A stretch of 64,000 bases of DNA from Curtobacterium citreum (GCF_006715175.1 NZ_VFMQ01000001.1:3100001-3164000); one strand, 5' to 3'. Positions 15,563-24,098 are shown, numbered from the stretch's first letter. A program made the numbers and translations. Notes: generated by a model from the sequence alone, not told the origin.

Positions 15563-15591
15563 ACTGTACCTGTCTAGACCGGACTCGACAA
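15563..15591 (-). promoter_or_regulatory. Promoter of the aldolase operon with embedded GntR operator
   Basis: On the minus strand TTGTCG (15591-15586) and TACAGT (15568-15563) are separated by 17 bases. The palindrome GTCTAGAC at 15572-15579, which fits the GT-N(3-6)-AC form of HutC/UTRA-type GntR operators, lies inside the spacer. A bound regulator would block RNA polymerase. The divergent gntR gene starts at 15641. Confidence 0.7.
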
Positions 15592-15640
15592 GTATCATGA
15601 GCGGCTACCGGACGACCGTCCGGCCGACAGGAGGTGGACC

Positions 15641-16378
15641 GTGGTCGACGAGGTGGACCGCGACTCCGCCGTGCCCATCTACCAGCAGCTCGAGGACATC
15701 TTCACGGCGAAGATCGCGAGCGGCGAGTGGGCGCCGAGCCAACGGATCCCGTCCGAGAACGAGTTGAACCGGCACTACGGGACCAGCCGGATGACGGTGC
15801 GCGGCGTCCTGACGAAGCTGACCACCGACGGCGTGCTCCACCGGGTCCCCGGCAAGGGCACGTTCGTCGCGCCCGAGAAGATCAGCGCGGTCTCCCCGGC
15901 GTACCGCGGCATCCGCGAGCAGCTCGAGGTGCTCGGCTACGACATCACCACGACGCTCGTGTCGATCGACCGGGCCCCGGCGCCAGCCCGCATCCGGGAC
16001 CGCCTGGGCCTCGGCCGCACCGACGACGTCTTCGCGATCGTCCGGCTGCGGTCCGTCGACGGCAAGCCCCTCAGCGTGCACCGGTCGTTCGTCCCGGCGG
16101 CCCTCGCGCCCACCCTCGACGCGCTGGACGTCGTCGAGGAACAGCTCTGCGTCGTGCTCGAGGACGCCTTCGGCCTGGCGATGCACGACGTCGCGGAGGG
16201 GCTCGAGGCCGTCGCCGTGGCCGAGGCCGACGCCGGGCTGCTCGGCCTGCGTCGGGGCGACCCGGCGCTGCAGCTCACCGACGTCATCGCCGACCGGGCC
16301 GGGACGACGTTCGAGTACTCGACGATCGTGTTCCGTGGCGACCGGATGCGGCTGCAGTTCGACTACACGCGCCCCTGA
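15641..16378 (+). CDS. GntR-family regulator with UTRA domain
   Basis: A 245-residue HutC-subfamily regulator. The winged helix is residues about 8-75 (PIYQQLEDIFTAKIASGEW, then IPSENELNRHYGTSRMTVRG, GVLHRVPGKGTFVA); the UTRA ligand domain (about 95-240) ends with the usual FEYSTIVFRGDRMRLQFDY. GTG 15641 follows AGGAGG. The gene is divergent from the aldolase-HAD-dhaLK-fdhA operon and a GTCTAGAC operator sits in that operon's promoter, so it is the likely local regulator responding to a sugar or sugar phosphate. Its 3' end overlaps the convergent EamA gene by 16 bases. Confidence 0.93.
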   Translation: MVDEVDRDSAVPIYQQLEDIFTAKIASGEWAPSQRIPSENELNRHYGTSRMTVRGVLTKLTTDGVLHRVPGKGTFVAPEKISAVSPAYRGIREQLEVLGYDITTTLVSIDRAPAPARIRDRLGLGRTDDVFAIVRLRSVDGKPLSVHRSFVPAALAPTLDALDVVEEQLCVVLEDAFGLAMHDVAEGLEAVAVAEADAGLLGLRRGDPALQLTDVIADRAGTTFEYSTIVFRGDRMRLQFDYTRP

Positions 16379-17307
16379 CCGGCACCGGCCGGGGCCACGG
16401 CGGGCGCCGGGCGCCTCCGGACGGCCAGCCGTCCCGACGCCAGCGCGATCCCCGCGAGCACGACGACTCCGCCGACGGGCTCGTTCCACCGCAGCGGCTC
16501 ACCGAGCACGAGCACGCCGAGCGCGACCCCGACCACCGGGGTCAGGTACGTCACGGTCGACGCCCGGCCGGCACCCCACGCGCCGACCAGGCGCGTGTTC
16601 CACGCGTAGGCCAGCCCTGTGCCGACCGCACCGAGCGCGACCATCGCGGCCACGATCCTCCAGTCCAGCTGCACCGGACCCGTCGCGACGACGGGCGCGA
16701 CCAGCAGCATGAGCAACGCCGCCAGGGTGAGCTGCACCGTCGCGACGGTCGTCGGGTCCTGCCCGCTGCCGACGCCGAAGCGGCGGAGCCACGCCAGGCC
16801 GACGCCGTAGGACGCGGTCATCCCGAGCAGGGCGACCTGTCCCGGGACGGTCGCGAGCACCGCGGGGGCCCCCACCAGGCTCCACGGGCCGACCAGGACG
16901 AGCACGCCGACGATCCCGAGCACGACGCCGCCGACCTGCCGACGCGACAGGCGTTCGCTCGGCACCAGGACGGCCAGCGCGAGCAGCGTCATGATCGGCG
17001 TCGTCGCGTTGTAGATGCTCGCGAGCCCCGACGGCACGGTCTGCTCCGCCCAGGCCATCAGCGACGACGGCACCGCGTTGAGGAACACCGCGACGACGAG
17101 CAGGTGCCCCCACACCCGGCGTTCCCGCGGCCACCGACGCCGCGTGACGAGCAGCACGACCACGAGCGTCAGGGCGCCGAGCACGGTCCGCACGGTCGCG
17201 ACCTGCTGCGGGGCGAGCCCCTCGAGCCCGATCTTCGCGAAGAAGAAGCTGGACCCCCAGGTGAGGGCGACGAGCACGTAGAGGAGGGCGTTCACGAGGG
17301 GTAGCAT
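16363..17307 (-). CDS. EamA/DMT-superfamily transporter
   Basis: A 314-residue membrane protein with ten predicted helices in two EamA repeats. The first repeat contains ALTWGSSFFFAKIGLEGL and AEQTVPSGLASIYNATTPIMT, the second contains ALGAVGTGLAYAWNTRLV and STVTYLTPVVGVALGVLVLGEPL, the family's helix-4/helix-9 signatures. Such carriers export amino acids or metabolites. ATG 17307 gives a start directly before the first helix. It is divergent from a LysR gene (58-base spacer with a 12-bp palindrome), a common exporter/regulator pairing. Confidence 0.9.
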   Translation of the reverse strand: MLPLVNALLYVLVALTWGSSFFFAKIGLEGLAPQQVATVRTVLGALTLVVVLLVTRRRWPRERRVWGHLLVVAVFLNAVPSSLMAWAEQTVPSGLASIYNATTPIMTLLALAVLVPSERLSRRQVGGVVLGIVGVLVLVGPWSLVGAPAVLATVPGQVALLGMTASYGVGLAWLRRFGVGSGQDPTTVATVQLTLAALLMLLVAPVVATGPVQLDWRIVAAMVALGAVGTGLAYAWNTRLVGAWGAGRASTVTYLTPVVGVALGVLVLGEPLRWNEPVGGVVVLAGIALASGRLAVRRRPAPAVAPAGAGQGRV

Positions 17308-17343
17308 CGAGCACCGCGGCGCATGTGTCGAACGAATGTGCTG

Positions 17344-17355
17344 CATGGGCCCATG
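17344..17355. promoter_or_regulatory. 12-bp palindrome between eamA and lysR
   Basis: CATGGGCCCATG is a perfect palindrome 10 bases before the LysR start, in the short divergent spacer. It is a candidate operator, although it does not show the T-N11-A form clearly. Confidence 0.4.
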
Positions 17356-17365
17356 AAGGAAGCGC

Positions 17366-18214
17366 ATGATCGTCTCGATCCCGCAGCTCCGTGCATTCGT
17401 CGCGACCGTCGACGCCGGGTCGTTCACCGGTGCCGCGACCGCGCTCGGCGTCGGGCAGTCCGCCGTCTCGCACGCCGTCGCGGGACTCGAGCGCGAGGTC
17501 GGCGGGAGCGTGCTGCGCCGCAGCGCGGCGACCGCGCCCACCCCGCTCGGGGACCGGCTGCTGGCCCACGCCCGCAGCGTGCTCGCCTCGGTCGACGCCC
17601 TGGAGGCGGTGGTCCGGCCCGCCACGGACCGCGGCACGGTCCGGTTGGCCGCCGTGCCGACGGTCTGCCAGGGGCTGCTCCCCCGGCTGCGTGAACTGTG
17701 GGCGGTGACGCTGCCGGGTGTCGACGTGCAGGTCTACGAGGGGGACGACGACGAGATGCCCGAGTGGCTCGAGGGCGGGACGGTGGACGCCGCGGTGCTC
17801 GTCGACCCGTCCCCGGTGCCGGCCGGCGGCGTGGTGGTCGCGCGGGACGAGATGGCCGCCGTCGTGCGCCGTGACCACCCGCTCGCCGGGACCGAGCAGC
17901 TGACGCTCGACGACCTGCACGACGACGGGCTGGTCGCGGGCGGCGGTGGGTGCGAGCACCAGATCCAGCGGATGCACGAACTGGCCGGGCAGCCGTTCCG
18001 CTGGGCGCACCGGGTCCGCGAGATGAGCACGATGTTCGGGATGATCCAGCGCGGGGAGGGGGTGTCGATCGCGCCGTCGCTCGGGCGCGTGATGCTGCCC
18101 GCCGACCTCGTGATGCCCCCGGTCGAGCCGCGGTACGTGCGGACGCTGGTGCTGAGCGGGCCGTCGTCGCGGCCGTGGCACCCGTTGGCGCAGGCACTGG
18201 TGGACTCGGTGTGA
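17366..18214 (+). CDS. LysR-family transcriptional regulator
   Basis: A 282-residue LysR protein. The winged helix is residues 4-63 (PQLRAFVATVDAGSFTGAAT, GVGQSAVSHAVAGLEREVG, TPLGDRLLAHAR), followed by an LTTR substrate domain (TVRLAAVPTVCQGLLPRL from about residue 91). It is divergent from the EamA exporter and is the presumed regulator of that gene. The inducer is unknown. No clear ribosome site precedes ATG 17366, but a hydrophobic N-terminus typical of the family begins there. Confidence 0.93.
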   Translation: MIVSIPQLRAFVATVDAGSFTGAATALGVGQSAVSHAVAGLEREVGGSVLRRSAATAPTPLGDRLLAHARSVLASVDALEAVVRPATDRGTVRLAAVPTVCQGLLPRLRELWAVTLPGVDVQVYEGDDDEMPEWLEGGTVDAAVLVDPSPVPAGGVVVARDEMAAVVRRDHPLAGTEQLTLDDLHDDGLVAGGGGCEHQIQRMHELAGQPFRWAHRVREMSTMFGMIQRGEGVSIAPSLGRVMLPADLVMPPVEPRYVRTLVLSGPSSRPWHPLAQALVDSV

Positions 18215-18243
18215 CGCCCAGCCGCCGTCGGCAGGATGGACAC

Positions 18244-19056
18244 GTGCCCGACACCCACGTGAAGACCTTCACCGACCCGGACGAGGCGACCGCCGAGGCC
18301 GCCGGCCTGCGCTGGCTCGCCGAGGCCGAGGACACCGGCGGCACCCGCACCGCCCGGGTCCTCGCGCACCCGTCCTCCACGGTCCTGCACCTCGAGCGCA
18401 TCAGCGACGGCGCCCCGACCCGGGCCCAGGCCGAGCGCTTCGGCCGGTCGCTCGCGCACACCCACGCCGCCGGTGCCGCGCACTGGGGAGCGCCGTCGCC
18501 CGGGTTCCCCGCGAGCGCGGGGCTGCGGATGGGGCGCTCGCGCACACCGTTCACCGCCGCGGCGGACGCACCGGCGACGTGGGGCGCGTTCTTCGCCGAG
18601 TACCGGATCCGCGACTTCGTGCAGCGGATCGTCGACCGGGGCGGCTTCGACGGTGCCGAGGCAGCGGTGTTCGACCGGGTCGCCGACCGGCTGGAGGACG
18701 GTTCGCTCGGGTCGCCGCAGCCCACGCTCGTCGGGGACGGCCCCGCGCGGGTGCACGGGGACCTGTGGGCCGGGAACGTCCTCTGGCCGACGGACAGCTC
18801 GGAGCCGACCGGCGCGGTGCTCATCGACGCGACGCCGCACGGCGGGCACGCGGAGACCGACCTCGCGCTGCTGGGGCTGTTCGGGCTCGCGCGGCTCGAG
18901 ACGGTGCTGGCCGCGTACGACGAGGAGTCCCGGCTCGCCGACGGCTGGCAGGAGCGGGTCGAGCTGCACCAGCTCGCACCGCTGCTGCTCCACGTGTACC
19001 TGTTCGGCGGGTCGTACACGGCCGCAGCCCTGCGCGCCGCCCGCCGCTACGCCTGA
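18244..19056 (+). CDS. Fructosamine kinase family protein
   Basis: A 270-residue kinase-fold protein. The catalytic loop ARVHGDLWAGNVLW (about residues 175-188) and the metal-binding segment LIDATPHGGHAETDLAL are the fructosamine-3-kinase/aminoglycoside-phosphotransferase hallmarks, and ETDLALLGLFG is diagnostic of the bacterial fructosamine-kinase branch. These enzymes phosphorylate sugar amines of glycated proteins or amino acids so that they fall apart (deglycation). GTG 18244 begins 29 bases after the LysR stop; an upstream frame extension lies inside lysR and is not used. Confidence 0.9.
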   Translation: MPDTHVKTFTDPDEATAEAAGLRWLAEAEDTGGTRTARVLAHPSSTVLHLERISDGAPTRAQAERFGRSLAHTHAAGAAHWGAPSPGFPASAGLRMGRSRTPFTAAADAPATWGAFFAEYRIRDFVQRIVDRGGFDGAEAAVFDRVADRLEDGSLGSPQPTLVGDGPARVHGDLWAGNVLWPTDSSEPTGAVLIDATPHGGHAETDLALLGLFGLARLETVLAAYDEESRLADGWQERVELHQLAPLLLHVYLFGGSYTAAALRAARRYA

Positions 19057-19070
19057 TCCCCACCGACGGG

Positions 19071-19092
19071 TCTTAGGGAGCGCCAAGGCAGC
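19071..19092 (+). promoter_or_regulatory. TCTTA element upstream of the GT39 gene
   Basis: TCTTA-N10-AGGCAGC, with AG 47 bases before ATG 19133. It matches the element at 24037-24058 in motif, spacing and distance, and roughly 60 % of the next 47 bases are identical between the two leaders. Confidence 0.6.
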
Positions 19093-19132
19093 GCATCGGG
19101 TCGCACGGGGAACGCCGTGGAGGCTCACCGGC

Positions 19133-21334
19133 ATGACCACGTACCCGACCCCCGTGACCGACCGTCCGGGCCACGCACGTCCCGGCGGGACCACCGCCGC
19201 GCGGGACCGGCGTCGGCCGCCGCTCGTCCGCCTGTTCGCCGGCGAGCGCGAGGACGCCCGCTGGCTCCGGCCGGCCTTCTGGGCCCTCCTCGTCCTGACC
19301 GCCGTCGTGTACTGCTGGGACATCAGCGTCTCCGGGTACGCGAACAGCTTCTACGCCGCCGCCGTGCAGGCCGGTACGAAGTCGTGGGAGGCGTTCTTCT
19401 TCGGCTCGCTCGACTCGTCGAACTTCATCACCGTCGACAAGCCCCCGGCCTCGCTCTGGGTGATGGTGCTGTCCGCGCGGCTGTTCGGCTTCTCGTCGAC
19501 GAGCCTGCTGCTGCCCCAAGCGCTCATGGCCGTCGCCTCGGTCGCCCTCGTGTGGGGAACCGTCCGACGGACCATCGCCCGCCTCGGCACGACCACCGCG
19601 AACGTCGGTGCGCTCCTCGCCGGGTTCGTCGTCGCGGCGACCCCGGCGGCGGCGCTGATGTTCCGCTTCGACAACCCGGACGCGCTGCTCGTCCTGCTCA
19701 TGACCGCGGGTGCGTACTGCACGGTCCGCGCCCTGCCCCGGGGCAGCTGGCGGTGGATCGCCCTCGCGGGGGTCGCCCTCGGCTTCGCGTTCCTGACGAA
19801 GATGCTGCAGGGCCTGCTCGTCCTGCCGGCCTTCGGGCTGGTGTACCTGGTCGCCGCCCGCAGGTCGTGGGGGAAGCGCGCGATCGGCCTCGGCATCGCG
19901 GCGGTGTCCCTCGTCGTGTCCGCCGGCTGGTGGGTCGTCGCCGTGGCGCTCTGGCCCGCCAAGTCCCGCCCGTACATCGGCGGATCGACGGACAACACCG
20001 TCCTCGACCTCGTCTTCGGGTACAACGGCCTCGGCCGGATCTTCGGCGGCTCGGGCAACGGCGGCGGCGGGCCGGGCGGCGGCACCGCGGGGTCGTCGTT
20101 CGGCGGCTCGACCGGCCTGGACCGTCTCTTCTCGTCCGAGATGGGGCTCGAGATCTCGTGGCTCCTGCCCGCCGCACTCGTCGCGCTCGTCCTCGGCCTG
20201 GTGGTCGTCGGCCGTCGGCACCTCGCCGATCCCGCCCGCGCCGGCCTGGTGCTGTGGGGTGGCTGGCTGCTCGTCACCGGGCTCGTCTTCTCGTTCATGT
20301 CCGGCACGATCCACCCGTACTACACGGTGGCCCTCGCCCCGGCGATCGCCGGTCTCGTCGGCACCGGCGGCGCCCTGCTCTGGCACGCCCGCGAGCGCGT
20401 CACCGGTCGCCTCGGCCTCGCCGCGATGGTCGGCGGGACCGCGTTCTGGAGCTGGTGCCTGCTGAACGAGGACCCCACCTGGCTCCCCTGGCTGCGCTGG
20501 GTGGTGCTGTTCGGCGGACTCCTCGCCGCGGCCGCGATCGTGGTCGGCAGCGTGCCGACCCTCCGCCGCCTGGTCGCCGTGGGCGTCCTCGCCGGCACGC
20601 TGTTCGGCCTGACCGGCACCTCCGCCTACGCCCTCGTCACGACCACCGTCGCGCACTCCGGGTCGATCCCGAGCGTCGGTCCGGCGGGCAGCAGCTCCGG
20701 TGGGTTCGGTGGCGGTCCCGGTGGTGGCGGCATGCCGGGAGGCACGGCAGGCCCCGGCGGATCGGCCGCCGGTTCCGAGACCGACGGGTCCGACGGCGCG
20801 GGCAGCTCCGGCACCCAGCAGGGTCCCGGTGGACAGCCGCCGACCGGCGCGATGCCGACGATGCCCGGCGGCGCGACCGGCGAGGGCACGTCCGGCCAGG
20901 GCGCCAGCGGCGAGGGCACCACCGGCGAGGGCACGAGCGACCAGGGCACCACCGGCGAGGACGGCCGGACGGGCGGCGGCACGGGCGGCGAGGGGGCGAC
21001 GACCTCCGCGGCGCTCACGAAGCTCCTCGCGGCGACGGACACGACGTGGTCCGCCGCGGTGAACGGTTCCCAGTCGGCCGCGCAGCTCGAACTCGACTCC
21101 GACACCGCGGTGATGGCGATCGGCGGCTGGTCGAGCGACCCGACCCCGACCCTCGCCGAGTTCAAGGCGCTCGTCGCCGAGGGCAAGGTCAGCTACTACA
21201 TCAGCTCGGGGAGCCGCGGCGGGATGGGCGGCGGCTCGTCCACCGCATCGGCGATCCAGGAGTGGGTGGCGGCAAACTACGACAGCACCACCGTCGGCGG
21301 GTCGACGGTCTACGACCTGACCACCGCGAAGTGA
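19133..21334 (+). CDS. GT39-type (ArnT/PMT-like, YkcB-like) membrane glycosyltransferase
   Basis: A 733-residue integral membrane transferase. About 11-12 helices span residues 30-510; the first exterior loop has the acidic/lysine segment SNFITVDKPPASLWVMVLSA and the later FRFDNPDALLVLLM, which resemble the catalytic loops of lipid-linked-sugar transferases. A long Gly/Ser/Thr/Pro linker (about residues 517-625, with GEGTSGQGASGEGTTGEG repeats) joins a C-terminal extracellular domain (ALTKLLAATDTTWSAAVNGS, VMAIGGWSSDPTPTLAEF) typical of the YkcB group. GGAGG precedes ATG 19133. The response-regulator gene follows at once, and a GT2-GtrA gene of the same pathway lies at 24099. Confidence 0.9.
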   Translation: MTTYPTPVTDRPGHARPGGTTAARDRRRPPLVRLFAGEREDARWLRPAFWALLVLTAVVYCWDISVSGYANSFYAAAVQAGTKSWEAFFFGSLDSSNFITVDKPPASLWVMVLSARLFGFSSTSLLLPQALMAVASVALVWGTVRRTIARLGTTTANVGALLAGFVVAATPAAALMFRFDNPDALLVLLMTAGAYCTVRALPRGSWRWIALAGVALGFAFLTKMLQGLLVLPAFGLVYLVAARRSWGKRAIGLGIAAVSLVVSAGWWVVAVALWPAKSRPYIGGSTDNTVLDLVFGYNGLGRIFGGSGNGGGGPGGGTAGSSFGGSTGLDRLFSSEMGLEISWLLPAALVALVLGLVVVGRRHLADPARAGLVLWGGWLLVTGLVFSFMSGTIHPYYTVALAPAIAGLVGTGGALLWHARERVTGRLGLAAMVGGTAFWSWCLLNEDPTWLPWLRWVVLFGGLLAAAAIVVGSVPTLRRLVAVGVLAGTLFGLTGTSAYALVTTTVAHSGSIPSVGPAGSSSGGFGGGPGGGGMPGGTAGPGGSAAGSETDGSDGAGSSGTQQGPGGQPPTGAMPTMPGGATGEGTSGQGASGEGTTGEGTSDQGTTGEDGRTGGGTGGEGATTSAALTKLLAATDTTWSAAVNGSQSAAQLELDSDTAVMAIGGWSSDPTPTLAEFKALVAEGKVSYYISSGSRGGMGGGSSTASAIQEWVAANYDSTTVGGSTVYDLTTAK

Positions 21335-21366
21335 TGCACGACGAGGGCCCGGATAGGCTCGCCGAC

Positions 21367-22089
21367 ATGGCCGACCGAGCACTGCGGCGGACCGACGGCT
21401 CACCCGTCCGGGTCCTCGTCGTCGACGACGAGCACGCGCTCGCCGAGGCCGTCGCCCTCGCGTTCACGGGCGACGGCTGGGCCGTGCGCACCGTGCACCG
21501 GGGCCGCGACGTGCTCTTCGCCGCCCGGGAGTTCCTGCCGGACGTGGTCGTGCTCGACGTGATGCTGCCGGACATCGACGGGTTCGAGGTCCTCGAGCGC
21601 CTCCGCGACGGCCGGGACCCGGTCCGCGTGCTGTTCCTCACCGCGCGGGACGCCCCCGAGGACCGGCTCGCCGGGCTGACGGGCGGCGGCGACGACTACC
21701 TGACCAAGCCCTTCGGCATCGACGAGCTGCTGGTCCGGGCGCGCATCCTCGCCCGCACCGCACCCCAGGTCGTCGCGGCGCCCGGCTCGTCGGCGGTCGT
21801 CGTCGGCGACCTCCGGCTCGACGAGGAGGACCGCTCCGTCCGCCGCGGGGACGAACCGGTCGACCTCACGCCGACCGAGTACGAGCTGCTCCGGTACCTC
21901 GCCCGCAACGCGAACCGGGTGCTCTCCCGCGAGCAGATCCTGGCGAGCGTCTGGGGCATGGACTTCGGCACGTCCTCGAACCTGGTCGACATGTACGTCT
22001 CGTACCTGCGGAAGAAGCTCGACGCCGGACGCGAGCCGATGCTGCAGACGATCCGCGGGGCCGGCTACGTGCTTCGGCCGACGACGTGA
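21367..22089 (+). CDS. OmpR/PhoB-family response regulator
   Basis: A 240-residue two-domain regulator. The receiver domain (VRVLVVDDEHALAEAVAL) has phospho-acceptor Asp64 in VVVLDVMLPDIDGF and the conserved YLTKPFG lysine; the C-terminal winged helix contains VDLTPTEYELLRYLARN and SNLVDMYVSYLRKKLD. ATG 21367 is 7 bases after a TAGGCT -10 box; an alternative ATG at 21334 overlaps the GT39 stop and would add 11 residues. It is followed by its sensor kinase (GTGA overlap). Its position between GT39 and GT2-GtrA suggests control of envelope glycosylation. Confidence 0.95.
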   Translation: MADRALRRTDGSPVRVLVVDDEHALAEAVALAFTGDGWAVRTVHRGRDVLFAAREFLPDVVVLDVMLPDIDGFEVLERLRDGRDPVRVLFLTARDAPEDRLAGLTGGGDDYLTKPFGIDELLVRARILARTAPQVVAAPGSSAVVVGDLRLDEEDRSVRRGDEPVDLTPTEYELLRYLARNANRVLSREQILASVWGMDFGTSSNLVDMYVSYLRKKLDAGREPMLQTIRGAGYVLRPTT

Positions 22090-23648
22090 GCGGTCCCGCG
22101 GAGCCGACCCGTGCCTCCCGGCCGGTCCGCACCCCGTCGCTGCGGTGGCGGATCGTGGGGGCCGTGGCGCTCCTGCTCGTCGTGACGAACGTCGTCGTCG
22201 GCGCGGTCACCGTCGTCGCCTACCGGGAGTACCTGGTCGGGCGGCTCGACGCCGAGCTGGCGACGGCCGCGGGGCGGACGCCCGGCGGCCGCGACGGCGA
22301 GCGGCCGAGCGGACCGCCGCCGGGGTCGGACGGGACGTCGTCGGCACGGCCCGACCCGGACAACACCTTCATCGGCGCGCCCGGGCAGGCGGCCGACACG
22401 GTGGTGGCGATCTTCCGGGACGGGGACGCCGTGCTGGCGGGGTACACCGACGACGAGGGGCGGCAGCACTCGCTGACCGCCGCGCAGCGACGACAGCTCG
22501 CCACCGTGGCGGCCGACGGCGAGCCCGTGACGGTGACGCTCGGGTCGCTCGGCTCGTACCGGGCGCAGGCGGTCGGCGACGACGGCGACGTGTTCGTGAC
22601 CGCCCTGCCGCTCGGCGACCTCGACGCCGGCATCGTGCGACTGGTCGTCGTGGTCGGGAGCGTCACGCTCCTCGCACTGGTCGTCGCCACCTGGGCGCTG
22701 ACCCTGACGGTCCGTCGGTCGCTGCGCCCGCTCGAGCGCGTGGCGTCGGTCGCGTCGAGCGTCACCGACCTGGACCTCGAGCGCGGGGACCCGGACATCG
22801 CGGCCCGCGTCGCGCCGGCGGACCTCGTCGTGAACCGCGAGGTCGGACAGGTCGGCTCGGCCCTGAACCGGCTGCTCGGGCACGTCGCCCGGGCACTGAC
22901 CGTCCGACGGGACGCCGAGCGCGGGATGCGGACCTTCGTCGCCGACGCCTCGCACGAGCTGCGCACGCCGATCGCCACCGTCCGGGCCTACGCCGAACTG
23001 TCCCGGACCACCGACGACATCGACGACCTGCACCGCAACGTCGACCGGATCGGCCGCGAGGCCCGGCGCATGGGCGACCTCGTCGAGGAGCTCCTGCTGC
23101 TCGCCCGGCTGGACGCGACCGCGCTGGCCGCCGGACCTGACCCCGTGCGCGAGGTCGTCGACCTGACCGCGACGGTCGTCGAGGCCACCGTGGACGCCCG
23201 GGCCACGGCGCCGGGACACCGGTGGACGCTGCAGCTCGCGGACGACCACCCGGTCGCGGTGTCCGGCGACCCCGGGCAGCTGCGGCGCGTGGTGACGAAC
23301 CTGCTGTCGAACGCGCGGACGCACACCCCCGAGGGCACGACGGTGGTGGTCTCGATCCAGCAGGTCGCGCTGCAGCAGGACTCGCTGCAGCACGACTCCG
23401 GCGGCGGCCCGCTCGTCCGGCTCGTGGTCGCGAACGACGGGCCGCCGATCGACGCGGACGTCCTGCCGACGCTGTTCGACCGGTTCACCCGGGGGTCGGC
23501 GTCCCGGACGCGGGAGCACGGGACGAGCGGCCTCGGGCTCGCGATCGTGCGCGCGGTGGTCGAGGCGCACGGCGGCACGGTGCGGGTCGTCTCCGAGCCG
23601 GGGCGCACGGCGTTCACGGTGGAACTGCCGGTCCGCCCCCCGTCCTGA
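22086..23648 (+). CDS. Two-component sensor histidine kinase
   Basis: A 520-residue membrane kinase. Two transmembrane helices (about residues 22-46 and 181-203) flank an extracellular sensor of about 135 residues that is rich in Pro/Gly at its start; HAMP follows, then HisKA with the phospho-acceptor His290 in ADASHELRTPIATVRAY, and HATPase with NLLSNARTHTPEG, VANDGPPI and GTSGLGLAIV boxes. An unusual Gln-rich insertion (QQVALQQDSLQHDSGGG) occurs between the N and G1 boxes. GTG 22086 overlaps the response-regulator stop (GTGA). The N-terminal RASRP codons coincide with an arm of the GGGAGGC repeat family. The signal is unknown. Confidence 0.95.
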   Translation: MSGPAEPTRASRPVRTPSLRWRIVGAVALLLVVTNVVVGAVTVVAYREYLVGRLDAELATAAGRTPGGRDGERPSGPPPGSDGTSSARPDPDNTFIGAPGQAADTVVAIFRDGDAVLAGYTDDEGRQHSLTAAQRRQLATVAADGEPVTVTLGSLGSYRAQAVGDDGDVFVTALPLGDLDAGIVRLVVVVGSVTLLALVVATWALTLTVRRSLRPLERVASVASSVTDLDLERGDPDIAARVAPADLVVNREVGQVGSALNRLLGHVARALTVRRDAERGMRTFVADASHELRTPIATVRAYAELSRTTDDIDDLHRNVDRIGREARRMGDLVEELLLLARLDATALAAGPDPVREVVDLTATVVEATVDARATAPGHRWTLQLADDHPVAVSGDPGQLRRVVTNLLSNARTHTPEGTTVVVSIQQVALQQDSLQHDSGGGPLVRLVVANDGPPIDADVLPTLFDRFTRGSASRTREHGTSGLGLAIVRAVVEAHGGTVRVVSEPGRTAFTVELPVRPPS

Positions 23649-23747
23649 CCGATCCGGTCGTCCGTCCGGCGCCCCGACCGTCCGGTCGTCCGTTCCGGTC
23701 CGCCGCTCCGGCGGGTACGCTGCGGGCACGAGCGGAGGGCGGACGCG

Positions 23748-24023
23748 ATGGAGAACCGGTACGGCCACCTGCCGGAGCACCCCCGGCCGGAGGACCTCGT
23801 CGTCGAGGTCCCGGCGTTCGAGGACGACCGCCCGCAGCCCGATCCGGAGCCGCCCGCCGGCGCTCCCGAGCTCGTCGCGGCGACGCGCTTCGCGCAGGCC
23901 TCGCACGAGCCACCGACCATCCGCCGGACCCAGATGCGCGCGGGCGCCTGGATCGCGGGCGTCCCGATCGCGGCGCTCGCGGTCGTCGCGGTGGTGCAGG
24001 TGCTGCTCGGCCTCGGCGAGTGA
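23748..24023 (+). CDS. Small single-pass membrane protein, unknown function
   Basis: A 91-residue protein with an acidic, proline-rich N-terminal half (LVVEVPAFEDDRPQPDPEPP) and one C-terminal transmembrane helix (AWIAGVPIAALAVVAVVQVLL, about residues 66-87), so it is probably tail-anchored with the soluble part in the cytoplasm. A GGAG site and a TACGCT -10 box precede ATG 23748. It sits between the sensor kinase and the GT2-GtrA gene on the same strand and may belong to the envelope block. I do not recognise the family. Confidence 0.7.
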   Translation: MENRYGHLPEHPRPEDLVVEVPAFEDDRPQPDPEPPAGAPELVAATRFAQASHEPPTIRRTQMRAGAWIAGVPIAALAVVAVVQVLLGLGE

Positions 24024-24036
24024 CCCGGGCGCCGCT

Positions 24037-24058
24037 TCTTACGCGCGGCACAGGGTGC
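24037..24058 (+). promoter_or_regulatory. TCTTA element upstream of the GT2-GtrA gene
   Basis: TCTTA-N10-AGGGTGC; TCTTA starts 62 bases and AG 47 bases before ATG 24099, identical to the GT39 gene. Confidence 0.6.
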
Positions 24059-24098
24059 TGCTGCGGTCCGCATCGGAGCGCTGCCGAGCCTGATCGGC

